A stretch of DNA of 64,000 bases, from NCBI GenBank assembly GCA_014526335.1, contig JACTAT010000037.1, positions 14,681,009-14,745,008 on the forward strand, written 5' to 3'. The notes below the pieces were generated by a model. It worked only from the letters and a program-made list of their open reading frames with translations, searched no databases and was not told the origin of the DNA. Below are positions 34,886 through 45,100 of this stretch, one piece after another. The first letter of the stretch is position 1, and every line of letters begins with the position of its first letter. This stretch comes from Chrysaora quinquecirrha. Lineage: Eukaryota; Cnidaria; Scyphozoa; Semaeostomeae; Pelagiidae. Both the position numbers and the translations under genes were made by a program.

Positions 34886-35275
34886 CCAGAGTATACAATG
34901 CTTTTCGGCGATTTTTCGTGGGTAAGAACTTCTCGTAAATTAGACCCAATATATCAATATGATGGAAAAAGATTTTATCTACACCCTAGAGGGTTTTTAG
35001 AGGGTATTTGGTATGCTTTGTTTACTATTCTTGAAGGAAATAGCAGTTTTTAAAACCCCAGATGTAGGCCCATTTTTGTCAAGCCTTTTTTGTGATTTTC
35101 CGAGGTTTTAAGTATTTCTCCCAAATTAGACCGAATATGATAGAAAAGGACTTTTTCTACACCCAAAAGGCTTCTTGGATGGTATTTTGTAAGCTTTGAC
35201 ACCAGTTTGTGAAGAAGAAGAATTATTTTCGAAAACCCTGATTTTGGCAACATTTCTCCCAAATTGGACCCAATA
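34886..35275 (+). repeat. Degenerate edge units of the satellite
   Basis: Two weak copies of the unit (GATGGAAAAAGATTTTATCT, then GATAGAAAAGGACTTTTTCT) remain, with many substitutions. Greater decay at the array edge is typical of satellites homogenised in their centre. Confidence 0.7.
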
Positions 35276-36024
35276 GACTCACTACACGAGTCTCTAGTTT
35301 ACGCTCCCTTATTTTGATTTGTCACTCCAACAGAGACTCATGTCCTTACAGCTCTGGAACTGGCAAAAAGAGTTGCCTCGTTTTCATTTTACCGGTATGT
35401 GGAAAAGTCGGAATGCTACCGACCAGGGACTCTTAAGGCTCTCTTGCCTTTATTCGAGAATTAATTCCAATTTTATTTCAAATTCTGTTGTAAAATTTCA
35501 TAGCGAATCTAATGATGTTTTCGGCTTGTTTCTATCTGTTTTATAAGACTCACAACTTGTCTTTAAGTCTGCCGACACTTCGGCTCAGGACTCTGATGGG
35601 CCTAAATTCGGTGAAACTAAAGTGGGTCGAAAAATAATGTTACAAAACTCGATTTCTTTTACCTTGAAGCCAGAATAAAAGCTTTTCTGACTCCCAAATA
35701 TTTTACTGTTACCAGCTTGGCCAAAAGTCACTGAAATCGGGTCGGTTGGGTCTTGATTTCGGCCGCAGCAACTTAACATTTTCCAGACCGGTCCGAGCAA
35801 TCCAGACTACGGCCTCACTCTGGAGTTTCAGGATTTAAAGGCATTTGATTGGTTCAAAAACAATACCTATTGTTTTTGAGGCAAATGCTGCAATCTGATT
35901 GGGACGCCAATTTTTGGCGCGGCTTGCCAGTTTCAGAGCTGTAAGGACATAAGTCCCACACTGAGCGATTTTGAAAACAACAACAACAACATCGAGCGAA
36001 GTAGTGGGACTTATGGAGTGAGTC
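35276..36024. mobile_element. TA-target inverted-repeat element, ACACGAGTC family, long copy
   Basis: Left end GACTCACTACACGAGTCTC, right end ending GGAGTGAGTC, with TA outside both (35274-35275, 36025-36026). A second inner inverted pair (GTCCTTACAGCTCTG at 35341-35355 and its complement near 35935-35949) lies inside. No coding capacity. Same family as 37103-37463. Confidence 0.72.
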
Positions 36025-36026
36025 TA

Positions 36027-37102
36027 GATAAGCATGAGCATGAAGGAAAGATAGCCAGTTTGTTGGCCAATGTAATCGTCTTGTACTTTTATATGCGAAA
36101 CAGACCTTGATAACTTGACAGGGACTGACAAACAAGAACCCTTGAAATCTGATTCAATGTTTCAGACATTGCCTATCTGACCGTACGGCCAGTAGGAACA
36201 CCAGATCAAACCAACACCAGAACATAACGCATAAAAGACAGAACTTCTTGCACTAAGGGGGGGGGGGGGCAGACAAGGGAAAAATTTAGTAATTAAAAAT
36301 CTGGTCGTTCTTGTTTAGATGGCCTGGTAGTATCGAAACCTCAATTTTCACCAAGGTCAATTTTCTAAATAGTAATAATCATCATTGTTATTCGCCAGAA
36401 GGACAACGATCCAGATTTGAAGAGCAACGATAAAGCTTTTTGGATGTGTACCATTCGTTTGCCTTTCTTTTACTTTCAGCAAACAGAGGCAAAACATTGG
36501 CAAAATGAAGAACAGCTACTTGCAGGCTATATGTAGGCTGAAGGCCCTAAAGTTTACCTGATTGTGTTCTGACATCATTTCTTTGACTCATCTTACAGAA
36601 TTTTAAGAAATTATGGTCTCCAAATATACTGGCTACGACACCAAATCAATAAAGTCAAGACATTATTGTTGAAGGGCGCTCATGTCACTTTACCGGGGCT
36701 CGTTTGCAAAATTTCCTATCCTGAACCCTATGCCCCGGGATTTTCAGGAATATTAATGACATTTCAAAATATTAAAGTAAAAGTAAAATTCTAGTCTTCA
36801 AAATTGTTAATAAACAAAAAGATCTGGCTTGTCCTTTCTTTTGTTGCAAAAGTTCATAAAAAGTTGCTTTTTAGTGGCATATCCTCACCCTAAACTTCTG
36901 ATAGTCTGAGATGACCTTCTATGAAGCTGTGTAACTGTCTCTTGAGCCTCATGTACAACACTACTCATCTTATGCAATGTAGAATACATCTTCCCTTTAT
37001 GCCATGCCTACCACTCTCCGGTGTCTTCGTTTTGATTTGAAGCATCACCCATTTCTACCTATGAGTACAAACATATTTATATGAAACATTACCAATTTTC
37101 TA
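36027..37102. other. Non-coding stretch
   Basis: No supported gene. A run of 13 G at 36257-36269 is the main feature. Confidence 0.4.
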
Positions 37103-37463
37103 GATTTATTACACGAGTCCCAGTTACCGAAGCTACCATCTGTAGTTGTTGTTAGAAAGCTGCTCAAATTGGCGGAGCCAATCATATTTCGGCACTTTAT
37201 TTGCTGTATTTTTACTGGCGTATTACGTTCCTCTCACTCTTTTTGCGTGAGATCGAAAGATAGAGCAACATGTAACCAATCAGTGAGCAGGAAAGTGAAA
37301 TGACGAATGCGACTTTGGATCAAAACATTCGCATTTGGAATACAAGTTTAATCAAAAACTGACCGCATCTGAATATTGTCAGGATACGAGTCTCTTTGTA
37401 GCAAATTGCTGTTTTTGTTGGTCTAGATTCAATGAGCGGAACTAAGACTCGTGTAATAAGTCT
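37103..37463. mobile_element. TA-target MITE, ACACGAGTC family, short copy
   Basis: GATTTATTACACGAGTCCC at the left faces AAGACTCGTGTAATAAGTC at the right; TA lies outside both ends (37101-37102, 37464-37465). 361 bp, non-coding. Confidence 0.82.
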
Positions 37464-37465
37464 AT

Positions 37466-38475
37466 CCATCTTCTACCAACTTGGTAGATTTTTTAATGAA
37501 AGTTGACATTTTATGTTATGCAATCTTATGCATATTACATAATTCACAGTACACACATATTTACCCACAACTGGAAAAATATTACGTCTATTCAGTTATT
37601 TCAGTCAATCTTTGACTTTTATTCTCTGATAATAAGTCTGGAAAACCGACGAAAAATCTACATTACAGAAAGTACAGTACACTCCCAATAACTCAAACCT
37701 CAAAGAACCGACGAAAATGGTTTGTGTTCACGAACAAGTAGCCGGGGCTATCGTTAATTTAATTTTTAAGGAAAATTAAACATCTGTTCAAGTTTGTTAT
37801 CAGTATATGTAAGAGTATGAAAATATGGTCATATATATGTTCCCATTTTTAGACCCTCATCCATTTATGTATCGACTATGCATACAAACAATAATAGAAG
37901 ATTACGACCAACAGGCGTTTCATAACGTTTGAATTACCCCAATGTAAAATTGTTCAAAATGGTAATGAAGCAGTTGTCATCCGATAAAAGAAACTCTGGA
38001 CACTTTGCTATATTTCATTGTCTTCGAAGTAGTTCTGAAGCTAAATGCAGTGCAAAGGTAACTGGCATAAGGTGCAATCTTGGAGATGGAGAAGGGCTTA
38101 CAGAAACCCATTCAGCCTACAGTGTTATCAGCAGTCTTAACACAACAATTCGATCAGATGAAGGCCGGGATGAAAGCAAAATATTGATTAAACTCAGATA
38201 GTTTGTTATTTCTGTTCATTTCGAGAAGTTTCTACGCTATTAGAAGAAAATCTTAAAAGGGGGATAAAAATATGGTTCTAGATAACAAATGTTCGCATTA
38301 TGGAAGATTACAGTAAAGAGTGCTCTTTATAAGGAATCTATTAGGGAATGTTGGGGGAGAATGCAAAAACAGTGCAGGGAAATGAAAGTTCGAGAAATCG
38401 GTATCTTTGCATTGTTGAGATAATAACCGCAATCTTGAACATAAATACTACCAAAAGCTTGAAAGAGTGAGCTAC
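37466..38475. other. Stretch with no supported gene
   Basis: This should hold the 3' exons of the acidic gene on the minus strand if it ends here, but I could not identify one. The + ORF at 37929-38201 has no recognisable domain. Confidence 0.35.
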
Positions 38476-40781
38476 CTCATCATCCATTGACACAATATCA
38501 GGACTTGGCGTATCAAATTCATCAGTATCATCTTCTAATTCCTCTTCCACGCTGTCATCTTCCTCAACATCATCTTCCTCTGCTTCGGTTTCCTATACAA
38601 CATATTAGGATAGGATGTATTAAAATACTTCTTGAATGATATCAATCAATTGAAACTTAAAGATCTTCAGTTACGCTTTTGGCGAAGACTTTACAATGAC
38701 ATGCGATGCTTAACTGCATTTTAGCACCTTCAGCTAGTCTTACCATTGGTGAAATATCCTGAATGGTGACAATTTAGCTTCATGTGTTGTTTCAAAAGGA
38801 TGTGCAAGAAGAGCAAATAAACAAACAAGCTACAAACGATGCAGTGTTGACTTTGTATCGATTAAACAAAGATTATACGAACTTCAAAAACATTCAAACG
38901 GACCATCAACAAGACTAAAATGTCACACAGTGGAACAGTTATTTCATTAGTAGCCAAGACAACATATTGATCATCACACAACAAACACTCTATACAAGAC
39001 TCTTCATTTTGCCAGCCAAGACAACATGTCACTTGAAAACCATTTGCATCATTCTTCCTTGGTCACAGCTGAACCCATTTCGACACTCTTCGCTCTTGTA
39101 AGCCAGCCTAGACAATATACTGAATGTCACTTAAAAAGCATCTGCATCACTCTAATTTTAATGTTAGCAGAAACAACATACTGAGCATTCCTTGACAGAC
39201 CTTTTGCATTATTTTTCATGTTTATTAGCACAGACAACATGCTAGACATTCTTGAAAAAGATTACACGGAGGTAGTTGCATCCACTTACCACATTCTGTT
39301 CTTTCGTCTTCCCAATCGGAACTATGTCTTGGCCTTTGTTTTTCTCTTTCTGCAGCTAAAAAAAGAGTTTTCAAAGAAATTCTCAAGATTGATTGATCAA
39401 TGACAAAAGCAGAACAACATGACTTTCTTAAATATAGGGGCCCTATGGGCATGTTTGAAGGACGACTCTCGTTGAATACCGCTATTTTGGTCAAATGATG
39501 AAAGATGTTTATCGGTATGCACAACGGTGACGATAATGATTATGATGAAAATGGTGGTGGTTATGATGATGATGTTGATGACCACGATGATCATGATGCT
39601 GGTTGGTAGGGGTGATTGTGGTGGTATGGTGGGTGTGGTGGTGGTGGTAGAGGTGGTTGTGGTGCTGAAGATTGTGAACAACTAACTGCAAATTGCGCAT
39701 CAATGGCAGAGACAATGGCACTAACAGGCATTCTTAAGTCAATTTCTATTGTTACACATTTTCCTTTGTTCAAGCATTGGTTAGTTAGTGAGTGAGTTAG
39801 TTAGTTAGTGACACGCCACCCTACACCAATATGTTCAAATTCTTTGAACATAAAAACAGCATGGGACAGAGAAGTCATGGCTATTTATTTTAGCTTCTAG
39901 AGCTGATGAAACACCACAATCTAGAATCTGCAGACAGTCCCTTGGGTTGAATCTTACGGAGAGGTTGAGTTAAGTGTGACAGACAGCTGCCAACTTATCA
40001 TTTTGATATCCTTTTATTTTGTCAAGAAAAATTAAAAGGGGTCATGTTAGATTGCAGTGCATGAGCATATGCAGCTAACTTGTCGCTACATTTTCTTGAG
40101 TTAAAAATGACCCGTCAAGGCATCGTAACTGTATACTCTAATTATTGACAGCCTTATTTATCATATACACTTAGCGTACAAAAGTATTGCAACGCTTGAC
40201 CTAAAATGGCGGCCAACAGTAGCCATAGGGCAAAAAACACATATTTATATAACAAAGCCATAACAGCTCAGGGGCTTCGCCAAACTTGATTTAGGCATGG
40301 AAATGTTCACAACTTCATTGACCCTCACAGAGTAGACCATTCCAACTAATAAGGGCCTCGTTTTCAAAAAAATTGAAAATTAGGTGATTTTATTAGGTGA
40401 TAGAGAAATTTCGACTTCAGATTAAATCCAGCACCTTCTATTTAGTGTAGAGGCAACTTTTTGTGCTTCAAGTCCTTACGATATTGATTCTTAGCAATTA
40501 AAAGTTTGAAAATCTTTAAGGGATTTGATCGTTGAGGGTGTAAAATAATTTCAACAACAAAACAAGTGAATGAAGTTTACTAAAAACATAGACTACCTAA
40601 GTGTAATTTTGTGTCATTTCGGCACTGACGTTTGTATGAGATTAGAAAATTTCTTACCTACCTTTTCATAAAACTCGTCTTCTTCTTTTCTTAGACTTAT
40701 GTCTTCATCTTTTCTCGTGTCTATTTTGAACCAGAGATCGTTTATTAGTGGCAAAGTGGGGTTAGGAAAGAAATTCGCCAT
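38476..40781 (-). CDS. Acidic unrecognised protein, four predicted exons (3' end not found)
   Basis: Exon 1, 40662-40781, starts MANFFPNPTLPLINDLWFKI and ends DEFYEK before GTAGGT. Exon 2, 39290-39355, reads LQKEKNKGQDIVPIGKTKEQ then NV before GTAAGT. A 15-base exon at 38744-38758 (DISPM) and exon 4 at 38476-38592 (ETEAEEDDVEEDDSVEEE to IVSMDDE) follow. All four are in phase 0 with GT-AG borders, which is good support for one gene. The protein is hydrophilic and ends in a long acidic stretch, so a nuclear or cytosolic scaffold is likely. No signal peptide. I do not recognise the family. The last donor (GTAGCT) is weak; translation may instead run on to a stop at 38341. Confidence 0.6.
38950..39260. 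repeat. Diverged tandem repeat in an intron
   Basis: AGCCAAGACAACAT recurs four to five times with changes (AGCCTAGACAATAT, AGCAGAAACAACAT, AGCACAGACAACAT), spaced about 50-90 bp, with CACTTGAAAACCATTTGCAT-like text following. Confidence 0.5.
39530..39670. repeat. Trinucleotide-rich microsatellite
   Basis: GATGAT, GGTGGT and GTTGAT runs. The His- and Pro-rich ORFs read on the minus strand here are artefacts of it. A (TTAG)n-like run lies at 39780-39809. Confidence 0.75.
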
Positions 40782-41050
40782 TTTTCAGCAGTCACTTTGA
40801 CCTCGATCTGGTGAAGCCTATTATAATTCAATTCCAGGAATTCGGCTTTTGGGGAATAAAAACAAGGAAGTACACCGCGCCAACACAGCAGGAATGGTGT
40901 AATACCATAACGCTGCCAACATTTTGCCGCCGGCGCGAAAAATGCTTTTTGCAATTGGCATATAATATCAAATTGCAATCGAGTGCAAAGATTAAGCTGA
41001 ACAGGGAACAGAAGTAGCCTAAAACATAGGTACAATTTCACATCTTTGTA
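40782..41050. other. Upstream region of the acidic gene
   Basis: Intergenic; contains no ORF I can support and no promoter motif that I can assign. Confidence 0.35.
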
Positions 41051-41933
41051 CAGTACAGGCCATAAATAACTTAACCTATGCGAATTTCGTACGAATTCGC
41101 GCGAATCGAATTCGTACGAATACGAATTCGAATTTGGTGTTTTCTTTGCGAATTTCGCACAAATTTCGCTTCATTGTTTTGCGAATTTCGCTGTGAATTT
41201 GTTGCGCAATGCCTTGTGCTCAAGTGCTAATCGTTTGCGAAAATAATGCCTCTAGAATCTTATGCGAAATGATATCAAAACACGGAAGAATTTATATACA
41301 AAGGGAATTGAAAAAAGAAATGTAGAATTACAATTTTATCCTATTTTAAACGCTGTTTTAAATCGAAATCATCCTGTTCAAAATTCGGGGAGATTTTATC
41401 TATTAGAATCACCGTAACCTTTGCTAATGAAACAGTGAAAACCAAAGTTATAAGACATGACAAAACAAAAAATATCGTGCCTACAGTTTTACGATAACTC
41501 AAAATTGCTAAAGGTGTTGAATTCATGATTTTAATGAGGGAGAAATACATTACAATATCAACACGATTTCGGCATCGAAGAAGGGAAAGCGGACTGAAGT
41601 TCATTAAGGTTCCGATAGAAAATAATAAGTTAGCAGTGTTTTGGATATTTCAAACCACTATGGTGTGACGCTTCGATCTTATTCAATCTTGATTTCACAA
41701 ATGATTTCAAAATGCAATGAAATTCGCAAATTCTTACACAATCCTCACACTCTTTTTGAAAGCGATTTCGCAAACGAAATTCGTTTTCGAATACGAATTC
41801 GCAATCAAATTTCGTTTGCGATTTTCGCATGTGCGAATTTCGAAAGTTTTCGCACGAATTCGTGCGAATTCGTGCGAATTCGCAAGTGCAAATTCGTACG
41901 AAAACAAGGTTAAGTTATTTCTGGCCTGTACTG
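41051..41933. mobile_element. TA-target inverted-repeat element packed with GAATTCG palindromes
   Basis: Left end CAGTACAGGCCATAAATAAC and right end GTTATTTCTGGCCTGTACTG are inverted repeats of about 26 bp; TA lies outside both (41049-41050, 41934-41935). Just inside each end are dense copies of GCGAATTTCG and GCGAATTCG words, for example CGTGCGAATTCGTGCGAATT at 41862-41881. 883 bp. The 87-codon ORF at 41341-41604 has no recognisable domain. TA target and CAGT ends fit Tc1/mariner-like elements. Confidence 0.82.
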
Positions 41934-42166
41934 TATATGTTTCAAAGAAGGATCTTCAGTGTTGATTATTTGATAGTACTAAAACAATATCAATATAACA
42001 AAAGTGGTGAAAAATTAAAGCACTGCAATATAACACCAAAAAACAAAACATCTACAAGAAGAAATCAACATCTTAGAAAAAATCAGTAGAAAATCATAAA
42101 ATTCTTGCTATCTTCATCTGCTTGCAACTGTTGTGCTTGTTTTATACAAAGTGAATCACTGATGGT

Positions 42167-45100
42167 TTAGATAGCTCCACTCTTGACTTGTGGTGGCTGG
42201 TAGGCTTGTGCTGGTGGATATGCAGGCTGGTACTGTGGTGGTTGTTGACCAAATCCAGATGGGTAGCCTGCAGGAATATGTTCTTGGACAACCAATCCAG
42301 TTGGTTCAGCCTACAAAATTAAAATGTCATCAAAACTAGAAGCCTAACATAATGCTTAGAAAAGTTATTCTGCATCAGATTGTTTAGAATAACTAAAAAC
42401 ATATGGAGTTTTTATGTAGAAATTTGCCCCTTTGTGCCTCATTCAAGATGTAATGGGATTTCAGATGTGGAATATATTTATCATCTTTTTTCTCTTATAT
42501 TGAACATATCATTAAATTTGGCTTTTCTTCAAATGAACTTGCTTTTCACACAATACACACTTAGTTATAAAGAATACTTAGTTGCAACCCTGCAAGTTCC
42601 AAACAGGTATACTAATGCTCAGCCTGCTTGTCTCACTCTTTTGGGCTCAATTTCTCAAAAAATGATCTTCCCACTCCAAAAGTGCGTTTTAGTCTGGAGA
42701 GGGTTTGCAAACCTGCACTCAGAACTTAGCTGGTATTCTAATAAGGGTGACTTACAGAAGAAAGTGCAAAGGAAGAAATCCATTGACTTACAGCAGTACA
42801 GCAGGCAGAAACACATCCCAAAATTGAAGATGCCAATGTTATAACTGCAGAGAGCAAACAACAAATGGCGACAGCCCACAAAGCAGCAAGCAATTCTGTC
42901 AATGTTGCACAAGTTGCTGCAAGAGAATTTGAAAAGCAAAATTACGTCTCTTCAATTTTTAAACTGGACTTTCAAAACTATAAATTCCCTGCTTTGGCTT
43001 TTCTGGTTCATGTATAATACAGATTAAACAAAAAATGTTTTCAAGGAGCAAAATTTCGACAAAATTCTTGTTGTCAGCAAAACCAGAGAAGCTTACAGCT
43101 TAGTCCTGTTGTGAAAAATAGCAGATTTAAAGAGTTTACACATCTTTTTTATAAGGAACACCTTTATAGGGAACTTGAGGCTGAAAATGGCCTGAAGAAT
43201 AAGGAACAGTTAAGGAAATGGTCATGCTAAAATTTATGGAAAAATTAAGAAGGAACAATGAAAGACGGTAAAAGATTTAAACAACATTAAGAAATTCTTC
43301 TTTTTCTTAAATTTCATACTGTAGTAAGTAAGAACAATAAGATATCCACTGTAGCAAATAGTGCCATTGGTCCAGGAAAACAGAACAGAAGAAAGCAACC
43401 TTTTTGTTAATGACAAAACTAGCCTGTGCACCACTGACCTGCTCCTCCTGAAGAAAAGGAGGAGACCTTTCCATTAGGATGAGGCTTGTGCACAGGCTAA
43501 GAAAAGCTAATTTAAGATTTTGAGCAATGAAAAAATAAGGAACTAATAAGGAATTTTGAGTCTCAAATGGTAGAAAAAAATAAGTAACTTGAGGCCCAGA
43601 GCAAACTAAGGTTCCTTATAAAAAAAGATGTGTAATCACCACTCTATATTCGTAATAAATTACAAGATGTTGGTGTTTATATGTTCAAGGGCAATTTATT
43701 GAAGCAAAAGGCAGATTTGGTCCAATATAATCAAAGTAAGCCTTACATGAGAATGTCAGAACAGTGCCATCATAGTTGCAGTAGCAATAGCTGCCAGATG
43801 TGTAGCAATAGCTTGTTGCATCTTGCAGTACAACACCGGAAGCACTCAAGAAAACAAACAGAGCAATGCTTCCAACTCCAAGCAGAATAAAGCCAATTAT
43901 ATTCAGAATCATGAAACCAATCATCTGAAAAAAAAAACAAGAACACCTCACAAATTCTGGGAATGAAAAAGACATATTTGAAAACTACCATCACAGCCAA
44001 CTACTACAGTGGCATACCCAAGGGAGGAAAAGGGGGATGTGGACCCCCCACTCCTCTAAAATATCATCCTTGAGATTTGTCCAAAAACATTTTAAAACTC
44101 ATTGGGGGGCAAAAAGGGCATTTCCCAACATTTGCAAGAGTGTGGAGGGCGTGGTCTGAAAAAAGTTTTTCCAGACCCCCCACTACTTCAGACCTGGATA
44201 CGCCACTATGAACTACTGGCTTGTGTCATCACTGTTCACAGCCCCTTGTTTATGAAAAAAATCCTTAAAAAAATTTCAGCTTTTTTATACTGTTCACTAA
44301 CTTTAAAACTGCCTTTGAAATACTTAAAGCCCAGGGCTTTATCCTGTGGTACGACCAGGTCTCAAAAAAGAAGTCTATTCAAACTATACTAGTGCTGTTC
44401 TTTAGAAGAAAAAGTTCTCAAAAAATGAGCTGCTTTATGCAATTACTGCATAATGGCAACGCAGAAAAATGCTCCTTCCTATTTTCCCAATGCTTCCTTT
44501 GTATTTTCCCCCTGGAAACAATTTTATGCTGCAAGAGACTCCACGATATCAGTAAACAATCAATGAAAATTTGTGAAAAACAAAAAAGAAAAAAAACATT
44601 GCTTTTCATTGAACTGCACCAAAATTCCCTTACCAGCCTAAAAGCACAGGGAATAACACTGGTGATAAAACTGCAAGAAAATTTATTAAAGATTTTAGAA
44701 ATATTTCATACTTACACATCCATTATTCTTTGTGGCTCCAGTTACAATGCCAAGAATTCCAGGAACAAGGTACTGCGGATGCAAAAAATTACTACAATCA
44801 TTGATTCTCACGTGTTTATTTGGTAGTCAATTGAGCCTTATGATATACCAATATGTCCCTATCATTGCTCCTTTTTGTAGATACTAATGTAAAAGTTGAC
44901 CCTTTGTACAATTCCCCCCATAAGACAGAGACCCAAAACTTTTGTATTTTGTTACCACTTTGAACTTATTTTTTGTACCATTCATCGAGTACTGTTTTTG
45001 GATCATAATTTTAGGTTTATGAAACCTCTTCTTACACACTGGTATCTGGCACAGTTGATATCTCATTATCACTGCACCAGAGGAACAGATGAGGAACCAA

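Noticed and set aside
39397..39773. His-, Pro- and Thr-rich ORFs
   Set aside because: They arise from a trinucleotide microsatellite in an intron.
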